A stretch of DNA of 64,000 bases from Tuctoria greenei (taxonomy: Eukaryota; Streptophyta; Magnoliopsida; Poales; Poaceae): NCBI GenBank assembly GCA_036927565.1, contig JAYESD010000002.1, forward strand, positions 74,337,735-74,401,734. Direction: 5' to 3'. Below, in pieces: positions 32,958 through 44,900 of the stretch; position 1 is the first letter of the stretch, and every line of letters begins with the position of its first letter. Made by a program: the position numbers and the translations under genes. The notes under the pieces were generated by a model. It saw only the letters and a list, made by a program, of their open reading frames with translations, was not told where the DNA came from and did not search any database.

Positions 32958-33826
32958 ATGGAGCAACCAACCATTCTTTCTTACTCTTCTTCAAAGGGCA
33001 AGTTTTGTGAGCCACCGCCTTCGGCAGAACCTATTTGTTCAACCAGCTATGAACTTCGCCCTGGCTTTATAGCCATGGTTCGGGAACAATCCTTCCTAGG
33101 AACGGATTGTGAAAACCCTTACAACCATCTACGAGAGTTCGAACAACTCTGTTCATGCCTTCTAATCGAAGGTATGACACAGAAAACTCTCAAATGGAAG
33201 TTGTTTCCTTTTTCCCTCAAGGAAAAAGCGAAACAATGGTACAACCACTACGTTGGGAAGAAAAACGGTGATTGGAGTGAATTACGAGACAAGTTTTGTC
33301 TTGATTTCTTTCCCATTGCCCGAATTGTTTCCTTATGAAAGGAAGTACTATGCTTCCAGCAGATGGAGAAGGAATCCATAGGTGCAGCTTGGGACAGATT
33401 TTCTCTTTTGAAAAATTCTAGCCCAGATTTGTTAATCCCTGATCCAATGCTTTTGCAACATTTTTCATGGGATTAAACAAAGAGTCTGCCCTATATCTTG
33501 ACATTACGGCTGGAGGACCTTTCCTCCATAAGACTCTAGAAGAAGGCAAGGACCTTCTGGACAGAATTCTAGAAAATTCTTCCTTCATTATGGGTCTTAA
33601 TGAGCCTCCCGCAGAGGAAGTCGTGTCAAGAACGGAGGATACACTCTTGGACAAGGATGAACCCATTTCTTATTTACCCCAAGCCTTGCCAAAGGAATCC
33701 TCTCCCAAACCTGAAACTACTAAGGTAGAAGAAATTCAACCCTCGCAGTTTCTATTTTACTTCGAGGAAGAGCTTTTTGAAGATTATTGAAATACCTCAA
33801 AGTATTGTTGCTATAGGAAAACTTCA
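32958..33826 (+). pseudogene. Gag of element A, frameshifted
   Basis: The frame opens at MEQPTILSYSSSKGKFC. The Retrotrans_gag domain follows with FLGTDCENPYNHLREFEQLC, LKWKLFPFSLKEKAKQWYNH and WSELRDKFCLDFFP. After a stop at 33,336 and a shift it goes on as LNKESALYLDITAGGPFLHKT and a Glu/Ser-rich region to 33,790. I see no CCHC zinc knuckle. It would coat the RNA in the particle. The nearest match I know is grass Gypsy elements with the same FLGTDxENPYxHLREFE block. Confidence 0.82.
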
Positions 33827-34543
33827 TTGCCACCAACTCCACCTGAACCACCTGACGGGGTGTTCATCCATCAGATGGTCAGGGGGTTGACCTCTATCCT
33901 GAGCAGAGAATGGACAGCTGAAGTCGAGAATTCACCCGAAATTCTTCGGATGTCCTCACCTTTGGCTACCATTTTATGTTCTATTAGAGGGACACCAATG
34001 AGAATCCCATACAACCCTACTGTTGGAGCAAATATCATTTCCGATTCTTGTGCTCTAGCCATTCTTGGCGATGTGCCATTGGCACCAACACGCAAATCCT
34101 TCCGAGATTCATTTGGAACCATTCTTGAAGGATGTGGGGTTCTGCAACAAGTGTCTGTTAAACACAAAGATGTTGAAGCTCTCCTAGATTTTCACGTGTT
34201 CGAAATCCAAGATTTCGACATCATGATAGGGATTCCCATAGAGAAAATTCTCATGGAAATTCATTTGGAAGGAAGCCTCAATATCAATCTTGGAGGGAGA
34301 AATTTCTCCATGCCTATTCTGCGTTCAAAGAACACATCTACAGAATCTCCCATCCAAAATGAGCCAATAGAGGAGGTTAGGACTCTTCAATTTTTAGAAC
34401 CCCTAAAATTGAAGGAGAAGAAGACTTCGTCCAAGAGGAGGATGAATTTCAGGAGGAAATTGAATTTCCAAAAGAAGAGCCCTCCCCAAAACCTCCTGTT
34501 GAGCTCAAGATTCTACCTCCAGGCCTACGTTATGCCTTTCTAA
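33827..34543 (+). pseudogene. Protease-like region of element A
   Basis: The 238-codon open segment contains GTPMRIPYNPTVGANIISDS, LAPTRKSFRDSFGTILEGCG and VLLDFHVFEIQDFDIMIG-like blocks (here ALLDFHVFEIQDFDIMIG), the layout of the retroviral-type aspartic protease in Athila/Tat elements. The position of the active-site Asp-Thr/Ser-Gly reads Thr-Val-Gly, so no catalytic Asp is visible. The tail is Lys/Glu-rich and leads to RT. Confidence 0.65.
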
Positions 34544-34551
34544 ATGGTGAT

Positions 34552-35671
34552 ATGGAAGCCCCTGTCATCATAAGTGACAAGCTTTCAGATGATGAAATGC
34601 TCAAACTCATAGCCATGTTAGAAAGGCATAGAGATGTTTTTGGATATTCACTTCAGCATCTCAAGGGAATTAGTCCAGCGTTATGCACCCATCGTATTCC
34701 TATTGACCTTGAGAGTGTCCCCTCAAGGGAACCTCAAAGGCGATTGAATAATGCGATGCGGGAAGTTGTCAAGAAAGAAGTCTTGAAACTTCTGCATGCC
34801 GGGATTATTTACCCTATTCCTCATAGTGAATGGGTAAGTCCAGTTCAAGTAGTGCCTAAGAAGGGAGGTATGACGGTTGTTCAAAACGAGAGGAATGAAT
34901 TAATTCCTCAACGGACCGTCACGGGATGGAGGATGTGCTTGACTACCGAAAACTTAACAAGTCAACAAGGAAAGACCATTTTCCATTGCCCTTCATCGAT
35001 GAGATGTTAGAGCGATTGGCAAAACACTCCTACTTCTGTTTCCTTGATGGGTATTCAGGATATCATCAAATTCCTATCCATCCCGGTGATCAAAGTAAGA
35101 CCACATTCACATGTCCTTACGGGACCTATGCTTATCGGCGTATGTCCTTTGGACTGTGTAATGCTCCTATCTATTTCCAGAGATGCATGATGTCTATATT
35201 TTCAGACATGATCGAGGATGTTATGGAAGTTTTCATGGACGATTTCTCCGTCTATGGAAAAACTTTCGATCATTGTCTAGATAATTTAGACAGGGTCTTA
35301 CAAAGATGCCAGGAGAAGGACATTGTGCTTAAATGGGAAGAGTGCCATTTCATGGTCCGCAAAGGCATCGTTCTTGGACACTTGGTGTCCGAGAGAGGGA
35401 TAGAGGTGGACAAAACTAAAATTGAAGTTATTGAAAAACTTCAACCTCCTGCAGTGTTAAGGGAATCCGCAGCTTTTTAGGTCATGCGGGGTTCTACCGA
35501 TGATGTATCAAGGATTTCTCCAAAATCGCTAGACCCCTCACCAAGCTATTAGCTGAACAAGCTCCCTTTGATTTCGATGAGGAATGCCTTAAATCATTTT
35601 ATATACTCAAAAAGGCACTCATCTCAGCTCCAATTATCCAACCTCCTGATTGGACGCTGCCATTCGAAATC
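34552..35671 (+). pseudogene. Reverse transcriptase of element A, frameshifted
   Basis: RT starts around LKGISPALCTHRIPIDLES and shows AGIIYPIPHSEWVSPVQVVPKKGG. A one-base loss near 34,938 shifts the frame at the W-R-M-C-x-D-Y-R-K-L block. Then come FPLPFIDEMLERLAKHSYFCF, LDGYSGYHQIPIHPGDQ, YAYRRMSFGLCNAP and the polymerase box VFMDDFSVYG with both Asp residues. A second shift lies near 35,455, after which the connection to RNase H is read in another frame. Confidence 0.88.
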
Positions 35672-37354
35672 ATGTGTGATGCCAGTGAATTTGTTGTTGG
35701 TGCGGTCTTAGGCCAAACCAAAGATAAAAAGCATCATGCAATAGCCTACGCTAGCAAAACTCTGACAGGAGCCCAACTCAATTATGCCACAACTGAGAAA
35801 GAGCTCCAAGCAGTAGTTTTTGCTATCGACAAGTTTAGATCCTATTTGGTTGCAGCAAAGGTCATAGTCTACACAGACCATGCTGCTTTGAAATATCTGC
35901 TTACCAAAAAGGATGCTAAACCCAGGCTAATTCGATGGATTCTTCTACTCCAAGAATTTGATCTAGAAATAAGAGATAACAAAGGAGTAGAGAATTCAGT
36001 AGCAGATTATCATTCACGTATGGAAGTCACACAAACCATAGACATATCTATCAATGACTTTCTACGAGATGATATGCTCCTCAAGGTGACAGACTCTCAC
36101 CCTTGGTATGCGGATATCGTGAACTTTATGGTCACAGGATACGTACCATCAGGGGAGAACAAAAAGAAACTCGTTTATGAGAGTCGTAGACACCTTTGGA
36201 ATGACCCCTACCTCTATCGAGTATGTGCCGATGGCCTTCTTAGAAGGTGCATCACATTAATCGAAGGCACCAAAATCATAGAGAAATGCCATGCTGGCCC
36301 CTATGGTGGTCATTACGGTGTTTACCGTACTCAGGCAAAGATTTGGCAGAGTGCATTCTATTGGCCTTCAATGTATGAAGATACCAAGGAATTCATTCGC
36401 GGATGTTCGAAATGCCAGAAGCATGGAGGGATCTCTGCTCGCGATGCGATGCCCCTAACATACAATCTCCAAGTGGAATTATTTGATGTATGGGGTATTG
36501 ATTTCATGGGACCTTTTCCTAGGTCTTATGATTGCGAGTATATTCTGGTTGCCGTCGATTATGTGTCAAAATGGGTAGAAGCATTGCCATGCAAGAATGC
36601 TGATTCCAAGCAAGCAAGGAAAATGTTCCATGAGATCATTTTCCCACGCTTTGGAACTCCCCGTATGGTCATAAGTGATGGAGGGTCCCATTTCATAGAT
36701 AAGACCTTCCAAAACTTTTTAAGGGAACTTGGAGGCCAACATAACATTGCTACCCCATACCACCCACAGACAAGTGGTCAAGCAGAAACATCTAATAAGC
36801 AAATTAAGAATATTCTGCAAAAAACTATCTTGGAAATGGGAAAGGGATGGAAGCAAAAGATACCCGATGTATTGTGGGCATATCGTACTGCCTACAAGAC
36901 ACCTATCGGCATGTCTCCTTTCCAACTTGTCTATGAGAAGACTTGCCATCTTCGCGTAGAATTGGAACATAGAGTGTATTGGGCCATCAAGCGGTAGAAC
37001 ATGCATCTTAACGAAGATGGAAATCACTGATTGAAGCAAATCTCTGAGTTGGAGGAATGGAGAGATAAGGCGTACCACAGTGCCAGAATTTATAAAGAGA
37101 GAACCAAAAGATGGCACGATAAGAGGATTACGCCAAAAGAGTTCAAACCTGGAGATAAAGTTTTACTCTTTAACTCTAGGGTTAAACTCTTTGGACATGG
37201 GAAGCTTAGAAGTAAATGGGAAGGACCCTTCACTATAGTAGAGACTTCATCCCATGGAGCAATCACACTCCAAGGTGATGACGGTCAACTATTCAAAGTG
37301 AATGGGCACCAACTCAAATTATTTCTTAATTCCCAAAAGGATACAGAAAAATAA
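35672..37354 (+). pseudogene. RNase H and integrase of element A
   Basis: RNase H shows IMCDASEFVVGAVLGQ, YATTEKELQAVVFAIDKFRSY and VYTDHAALKYLL. Integrase follows: a zinc-binding region (CHAGPYGGHYGVYRT, then CSKCQKHG), GIDFMGPFPRSYDCEYI with the first Asp, ISDGGSHFIDKTF with the second and YHPQTSGQAETSNKQ with the Glu. The 441-codon segment ends at TAG (36,995). The same frame goes on past a TGA near 37,028 to 37,354 (KFKPGDKVLLFNSRVKLFGHGKL-like C-terminal domain: EFKPGDKVLLFNSRVKLF). There is no chromodomain, which fits Athila/Tat elements. Confidence 0.88.
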
Positions 37355-37695
37355 TTTGACATGGTAAATCTAATCGATTTCCATGCCATTTCTTTCAATT
37401 TTGTTTAAATTCTCCACGTCCAACTAATGGGCCCATCCAATTCTTAATCTATGAGGCCCATTTAATTGACGCGAGAAAATGTGGCCCGAACGAAGCCAGA
37501 AGTGGGTCGGTCGAACCCTAGGGTTGGCCGAATCTTCCTTCGCGTCGTTCGCGTTCTGTTTTCTCGTGTTGATCCTCCTCGATATCCTCCACAAAATCCT
37601 CGGTGAAACGCGTCGTTCCCCGCCTACTTAAAGGACGGAAACAAAGAGGAAAGTTATACACCTCATTGAATCATCATCTTCCTCCCGTCCTCGTC
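37355..37695 (+). other. Spacer between integrase and the third ORF of element A
   Basis: Non-coding. It holds a GGTCGGTCGAACC...GGTTGGCCGAA motif (37,506-37,532) also present in the LTR, then a CT-rich leader before the ATG at 37,696. Confidence 0.6.
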
Positions 37696-38526
37696 ATGGC
37701 CGACAAGAAGATTGTGCCTCACGCCTCCTCCAGCTCAACCTTCAACCTGAGCGGGGACATTACGCCGGCCAATGACAAAACATCCCTCGACTTGGAGTCC
37801 ATCATGGAAATCGATGTCAAGCCCCTTGCCATGATCCCGCTTGCGACGACTCCGCGCGGGTGCAGCCCTACACCTCGTAGCGTTGTCCGGTCACTCTCCC
37901 CTTGGAGAACGCCGATGAAGTCAACGACGCCATGACGTCTGACTTTGGCTGGACTGAACCCAGTCAAGACACGTATTTTCCACGAAAAAGACGAGTCTCT
38001 CCCATTGTTGCTACCCGGCGAGGAGTTCATGTACACATTGAAGACTATGAAGGGCGATGTAGTGAGCCACCACTACAAGACACCCACCTGTACCTCGCTG
38101 GAACGCATGGGAGATCGCTTTCTTATCCACGGGGTGTGCAAACCCGAAGGAGGCTACGCTAAGAGCCTATTCAAGCATGTGGATAATCTAGCGATGGAGG
38201 AGTCAACGGGCTCGTCACCCTCCAAGATTAGGCGACACATCCCACCACCTGCCATCAACGGGCCACCCGGCCAGTTCGAGGGCAGTGATGAGGACTCTCC
38301 TCGTGCCCCTAAAGTGGCACAGCTGAACAAAGAGTTCGCTTCTCTCCGCTTGGAGAACAAGAAGCTGACTGACTTGGTGGCTGAAGGGCGCATCGAGAGA
38401 GCAGAACTAAAGGACGACATCGTGGCCCTCAAGGAGGAGATTGACGGTGTTCTCCGTGGCACGAGCGCCAAACTGCGGCGCTTGTGCAATGCCGTTGGGG
38501 AGCCCGACATCTACCACGCACCATAG
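37696..38526 (+). pseudogene. Third ORF of element A, coiled-coil protein with one stop
   Basis: The frame starts MADKKIVPHASSSSTFNLSG and runs 276 codons with a single TGA at 37,933. Codons beyond it continue in the same frame with LLLPGEEFMYTLKTMKGDVV, GVCKPEGGYAKSLFKHVDNLAM, a Pro-rich linker and a heptad-like coiled coil (LNKEFASLRLENKKLTDLVA, then ELKDDIVALKEEIDG). I do not recognise a family. It occupies the place where element B carries the Athila-type ORF, but I see no shared motif with that ORF. If the TGA was CGA, one C-to-T change is the only lesion. Confidence 0.6.
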
Positions 38527-39427
38527 TTTAGATGTCCCGACAGCATAAGATGCTTACTACTTAGGATTTTATTTAAAAAAACATTTGTTTTCTAAAGCTA
38601 GGTTAAATAATGTAAGAATCCCCATATTTTAATTCCAATAAAGTGAACTTACTGGTTCATCTAACACCGGTAAAGTTCCCCCTTTAGTTTATTTTGTTGA
38701 ATAAAGAATTCAGGAAACAAGTGTGGGGGAAACATGTCCCCAAGTCACGAAAACCCGACGTGGAAAATTAACGTTGCATATCAAAACACGTCACGACCGA
38801 ATGAGCAAAATGACCCGATGAGACAGAGCCATAGAAGAGCCAACAGGAGGTCGGCCGACTTGTTTTCTGCACCGTACGACTCTGTTTCGCTCTAGAAAAT
38901 CAGTTTGGATTTCCTATCCCCACTTTTATGCGCTACCCTGCTGTTTGAGTTGATTTCATATTTTTCATTGCATATCTAAAATGAATCAACTCAACAAATT
39001 GAAATAAAATTTGGTAGTCAAGAATTTGCTTAAGCTTAAAATTTGAATACTTTATATTTCAATTCATTACCTTGTTTATTATTCCCATAATTCAATAGGA
39101 AAAACACATCATCTAGGTATTTAACTAGTGTGATATGGTAAATGAGTTCTTTAGAAATCATCCTTTAGCTTGAAATTGATTTTGACATTTGTAACTATTT
39201 GAAGTCTTGAACTTTGCCTAAATCTCTCATTGGAAATTTATATACCCACCAAGGCCATATGATATATTCATTGAAAACCACAAGCATATGCCACTTTGCT
39301 TTTCATTGAACTTTGTCAAACCCGTGACCCAATTGAGTGACATGCATGAACTTTTTGAATTGAAAACTCTTGTGCACTCCATTCATGCAAAATTTCTCAC
39401 ATTGAGAGTTTGCATCCATCGATCACC
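38527..39427 (+). other. 3' non-coding region of element A, part before the CACTA insertion
   Basis: AT-rich, no ORF of note. It has a GTGTGGGGGAAACATGTCCCC tract at about 38,721 and blocks shared with the 3' region of B. The CACTA element is inserted at 39,428 with the duplication ACC (39,425-39,427 and 48,630-48,632). Confidence 0.6.
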
Positions 39428-39765
39428 CACTACAGGAAACGCAACCATTTGCGATGGCTTAATTTATTTGCGACGGCCAGCCGTCGCAAATAGAGTGAAT
39501 TGCGACGGCTTGTCGGTGGCCGTCGCAAATAATATTGCCGTCGCAAATAAGAGCTTATTTGCGATGGCTAACCCTAGCGCCGTCGCAAATAAGGGAATAT
39601 TTGCAACAGCCAACCCTAGGGTTGTCGCAAATAAGGATCCCGTCGCAAATAAAAACTTATTTGCGACGGCTTCGTAAAAGACCGTCGCAAATAACCTTAA
39701 TTGTGACGGCCATAGGTTAAGGCCGTCGCAATTAAGAATGCCGTCGCAAATAAAGGTCTATTACC
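39428..39765 (+). repeat. Left terminal and subterminal repeats of CACTA-1
   Basis: After the 11-base terminal repeat about sixteen copies of ATTTGCGACGGC or its reverse complement alternate, many as head-to-head pairs that form palindromes. In En/Spm such repeats bind the element's TnpA-type protein; here that is by analogy. Confidence 0.9.
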
Positions 39766-40042
39766 GGCCGACCCGACCCCGACGGTTCATTCACCTCCAC
39801 AGCCCTCCACACCGAAACCCGCCACCTGCCGCGCCCCCGCCGTCGGCCCGCCGTCGCCGCCCCGCCACCGTCCTCATCCCGCCGTCGCCGCACCGCCGCC
39901 TCCCCTGGTCCCGCCCCCACGGCAATGCCCCCGCTAGCCGTGCCCTCGCCCCGCGCGCAGCGCCGCCCTCTAACGCTGCCGGCCCGCCGCACCACCGGCC
40001 CCGCCCCTGCCCCTGCAGCGCCGCCCCTCCGGCCCCGGACCG

Positions 40043-40070
40043 CCCCCCCCCCCCCCCCCCCCCCCCCCCC
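40043..40070 (+). repeat. Poly-C tract of 28 bases
   Basis: An uninterrupted run of 28 C lies at the end of a GC-rich, Pro-coding stretch in the 5' part of CACTA-1. Length is likely to be unstable or an assembly estimate. Confidence 0.9.
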
Positions 40071-41585
40071 GCGAACCAGCCCAGCGTCACCAGCGAGGAG
40101 TGCACCGTTGCTTAGGGTATGATACGCATGATCCTCTTAACTTTTCCTCCTCCCTTCCCGAGTGCAGGCTTACTTTACTTGCACTTTTAACTTGGCTGAG
40201 CTGTTGTCGTGCGATGGTAGTAGCATCATAGTGGGTGCTTGATTAGCTAATGTTGTAGCGTGAAATTTGTTGCGTTAGGATCATCAGTGGAGTGGTTGGA
40301 AGGGGATTGTTATGGAGTAGAGTTTGCCAAGGCCAATGATTCCTGTTATGGCACTTTGGTAGTCCTGTTCCTGCTGCTATTATTGCTGGTTGGAATGATT
40401 TAAGATACATCTTGAAGTTACAAATATTTTATTTGAATGAATCAAGTTGCTAGAGTATGAATCTATGCCTAGGGATTACTCCTGTTTTCTATCTTATATG
40501 CATGAACTTTGGGGGCAAAGTAACACCTATTCTGGTCTGCTTGTAACTAGACTGTAATTACACATATTTTGTTTGAACGAATAAAGTTGCTAGAAAATGA
40601 ATTTAGTAATTGATGCCTGGAGATTACTGGTCCTGTTTTCTATCATGTATGCATCATGAATTGAGTCTGAACTTTGAGGGGCAAAGTAATACTGATTCTG
40701 GATTGCTGTAACCAAAGTGTAATTACACATTTTGTTTGGAAGTTGCTAGGATATGAATCGATGCCTGGGATTTGTCGTCCTATTTTCTGTCTTGTATGTG
40801 TGACGAATTGACCCAGAACTTTGGGGGCAAAATAACATTCTGGGCTGTTACTAACACATTTTATATCAATAACATTAGTCAAGAATATCATGTGGGATCA
40901 ATACCTAATACTGCAGTCCTCTTGCCTGTAGTGTACGCTTGCAGCAATATGCATGCATATTAATGTCAGTTTTCTGAAGATAACTAAAGTTCTGTAGCTA
41001 TAAACTGCTTATGTATCTTACTTACCTCAAAACTGTTGAAAGACAAGGGTTATTATTAAAATGGTTTAAAGTTATTTAGTTGAGGGTGATTGACTGCTTA
41101 TGTATAATTTTTTGTCATGCTTTGGTAAATATGTTTATTATGCAGGTTACTAGAATTAATAATATTTTCTCTTGTTTTTTTTATTGCGTGAGTGCTTAGA
41201 ATTAATAATTTTTTCTATTCTGTTTAGTGTATGTTTGGACTTTAGTGCATTCATATAATGTTTTTGAGTGACTATGTAATATATGTAAATAAAGGGGTTT
41301 TGGGCCGGCTCGGACCAACCCGGAAGGACACGACACGCAATAAGTGTGATCTTGCCGTATAGATCATAGTAGTGGTACCGTATGCGTCAAGGCGACATGG
41401 AAGCGAACAGGTTGGTAAGGACGTCAATGACCCACGATTGCGTGGACGGTGGAAATGGATGTAGAATTGTCATCTAAGACCAACTTTCCTCTCACTCTTT
41501 CTCTAGTTCTTTCCTCTCTCTTAAATGACCTGAAAATGAAAATGAGCAACGTAACCTATAGCAATGTATTACCCGTTTCGGACCG
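40071..41585 (+). other. 5' non-coding region of CACTA-1
   Basis: No supported coding region. It has three diverged repeats of a CTTTGGGGGCAAAGTAA-containing block (about 40,508, 40,673 and 40,820) and AT-rich sequence. It may be a first intron, because the preceding GC-rich stretch (39,780-40,110) looks like an exon and a splice acceptor precedes the transposase start at 41,938. Confidence 0.5.
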
Positions 41586-41845
41586 GCACGTCTCACATGC
41601 CATTGGCATGTGAGACGTGCAGGTTCGGAATTGTCCCTTTTTGGACAGCCTCGGAGTGACCGAGGGGGCGTGGCTTGTGACGAGACGCGGGTCCGGATTT
41701 GGACGAGATTTCGGTGGCGTAACCCTGTTGTTCTCTGCTGCACCATTTTTGGGCGTGCAGTGGAGAACAGCGGGGTTATGCTGCCGAAATTTCATTCGAA
41801 TCCGGATCACGCGTCTCGTTATGATCACGCTCCGCTAAGTCACTC
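41586..41845 (+). ncRNA. Palindrome plus long foldback upstream of the CACTA-1 transposase
   Basis: A perfect palindrome with 17-base arms and one central T (41,586-41,620; arm GCACGTCTCACATGCCA) is followed by an imperfect hairpin from 41,654 (GAGTGAC) to 41,845 (GTCACTC) with arms of about 90 bases and a ~14-base loop near 41,749. Over the inner ~65 bases the arms differ mainly at positions that become G-U pairs in plus-strand RNA. The structure stands just before the transposase coding region, so it would be in its leader or first intron. Whether a small RNA is cut from it is unknown. Confidence 0.6.
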
Positions 41846-41946
41846 TTGGGTGGGTTTAGGATCTATCTGCCTAGGTTGTAGGACCGTGACATAACACAAC
41901 AATACATTAATGACAATTTCTTTTGCGTTAAACTGCAGAGTCAAAC

Positions 41947-44900
41947 ATGGGTGAAGACCGCAGTTGGATGTATATTGGCTAGAAGAGCAGAACTGGTGGT
42001 CACTCCGATGAGTGGTTTATCAAGTTAGATCAATTTTTGGATCGAGCATTTTCGTTGTCAACGGAAGATATGGTGCGGTGCCCATGTACAAAATGCCGGA
42101 ACACCAAGTTTTTGAGAAGATTGGAGCTTTCGTTTCACTTATGTCGAAACGATTTCACTCCACATTATGAAGTGTGGACCTTTCACGGCGAGACTAATTC
42201 TCGAGTCATAGCCGAAGTGGATGAGGATGATGATATAACAGAGGTTGATAGGATGGATGAGATGCTAGAAGCTCTTGAAGTGGAGGATCCTCTTACCAAT
42301 GAGGCAGAGAAGTTCTTCGAGGAGCTGAAGAAATCACAAGAGCCGTTGCATGAACACACGACTGTGACCGTACTTGCTTTCTTGACCAGATTTATGGCAA
42401 TTAAGTCCAAGTACTTTTTTTCCATCAACTGCTACAATGATCTCATGAAATTGATCTGCGATATCCTTCCACAACCTCACAAAGCGCCACCAGATATGTA
42501 TCAGTCAAAGATCAAGATATCTGGTCTCGGTATGAAGTATGAGAAAATTGATGTGTGCCCAGACAACTGCATGCTATTCTGGAAAGAGCACGCCAATGAG
42601 AAGATGTGCTTGAAAAGTGGTAAATTGAGTTATGTCGAAGATGTTAATGACGATGGCGATAATGTGATGACAGATGTCGCACATAAGCAGCTTTGTTACT
42701 TGCCTGTGACACCTCGGTTGAAGCAGATGTTTCTTTCAAAAAGAACCGCAAGACACATGAGATGGCACAAAGAAGGTAAATGTGAGAACAAAGAATTCTT
42801 GACGCATCCGTCCGACGGTGATGCATGGCAGGCGCTAGACTGTTTCGATCCAGACTTTTCTCGTGACGCGAGGAATGTTCGCATAGGATTAGCGACAGAC
42901 GGATTCTCACCGTTCAGTACGAACGCCATGCCATACTCATGTTGGCCTGTCTTTGTCATTCCGTACAACCTGCCACCTGCTTTTTGTACGATTAATCATA
43001 TATTTAGGCAGCAGAGGCATGTCTTTCGAAAGAACACTATTGTCACTAAAGGACCACCGAAGCGTCTTAACGGGTCAGAAATTTCTGATATGTTGGAAAA
43101 ACTGGTGCCTGATGAAGGTCGTCCTAGATATTTCGTAGGTTATGGAGAGGAACACAATTGGACTCACATATGTGGACTTTGGAAGCTACCATATGTGAAG
43201 TCGTTGATTCTAATGCACAACATTGATGTCATGCATCAGGAGCGTAATATGAGCGAAAGTATCATAAGCACTTGCATGGATATGCCTGGCAAAACGAAAG
43301 ACAATTATAAAGCTAGACTAGATTTGGCAGACATTTGTCACCGTCCAACTCTTGAAATCTCCGAAAGTGGTAGAAAGCCACGTGCTTCTTTCTGTCTTCG
43401 ATCGAAAGAAAAGAAAGAAGTTATGAAATGGATGAAAACTTTGAAATTCCCAGATGGTTACGCAGCTAGCCTGAAACGAGCCGTAAATGTTAACACAGGA
43501 AACCTCACTGGGTTGAAGAGTCATGATTATCACATTATAATGGAAAGACTCCTACCTGTTATGTTCCGAGGCTATCTAGATGATGCGGTGTGGAAGGTTT
43601 TACTCGAGCTCAGCTATTTCTATAGACAGCTTTGTGCTAAAGAAATCATGATCGGGATGATGGATAAGTTAGAGAAGGAGATACCCATACTTTTATGTAA
43701 GATGGAAAAAAATTTTCCACCGGTTTCTTCAATCCAATGCAACATCTACTTATCCATCTTCCATTCGAAGCTAAAGTTGGCGGTCCTGTGCAATATAGGT
43801 GGATGTATCACATTGAAAGAGCGCTACGATATTTGAAACCAATGGTTGGCAATAGGGCAAGGGTGGAAGGGTGCATCGCTGAAGCATATGCTCTTAAGGA
43901 AGTAGGATACTTTTCAAATGTCTACTTTGTGGAAGAAAACAATATCAATACTTCGGTGATGCGGTACAATGTGGACGAAACACCCCCTCTAAGCGACCTT
44001 TCCATTTTTCAAACGAGAGGCGCCACCATCGGTAGCTACACGACCTACGTGCTATCCGAACAGGAAAGGACTGTTGCTTTACTCTACATGTACGCAAATA
44101 TAGAAGGCATGCAAGAATACTTCGAGTAAGTGTTTCTCCTACGTTTATGCTAATCGACATATTTTGTTACACATGTACTCTAAAAGATGTTTTTTCATGT
44201 TCAGCGAGTTCCACAGACAATATTGGCCACATAGGCATCAACCTACGGCCAAACAAGTACAAGCGATGCAAAAGGAAGGAATAAATGGGGGGCAGAGTTT
44301 TCTATCTTGGTTTCGAGAATATGTAATATTCTCTCGTCTTCTATGTATTATAAATTACTATTATTAAAGAAGTATTATGTAATATTCTCTCGTCTTTTAT
44401 AACAGTGTCGGACTCACAATGTCCATGAAGATTTGCGGCAGCTATCTTATGGATTGGTGAATGTTAGAAGCTATGGTCGATATGACGTAAATGGCTTCCG
44501 ATTCCATACAACTCATTTTGAAGCTCATCGTCCTCTCGCGGCAACATCAAATTCTGGTGTTGTGACGAGAGCAATGGACACTCAAGGGAATTTAACGGAT
44601 TATTATGGTATCATTAACAAAATCCTTGAATTTACTTTTACCGGAAATAAGACCCTTCGAGTTGTCTTCTTTGACTGTGACTGGTTTGATCGTACTCATG
44701 GAACTCGAGAAAACCAATTTGGAATGGTGGAAGTGAAACATAAGGACCGACTACGAGGTTACGTTACATTTGTTCTTGCGCATGAAGTTGAACAAGTGTA
44801 TTATCTACCTTATCCATGCACGAAGCTCAGTGCTTGGTGGGTGGTATATAAGGTGAATCCTCGTGAGCGGCTATATACTCCTGGGGATGATGGTTACCAT

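Noticed and set aside
39428..39765. CRISPR-like array of short repeats
   Set aside because: The repeats alternate in orientation, vary in spacing and sit at the ends of a CACTA element; this is a plant genome.
39738..40122. Pro-rich ORFs near the CACTA-1 left end
   Set aside because: Composition-driven frames in C-rich sequence are open on both strands; possibly an untranslated first exon, but no protein can be supported.
41654..41845. Identification of the CACTA foldback as miR820
   Set aside because: The mature miR820 sequence as I remember it is not present in either arm, so only the analogy is kept.
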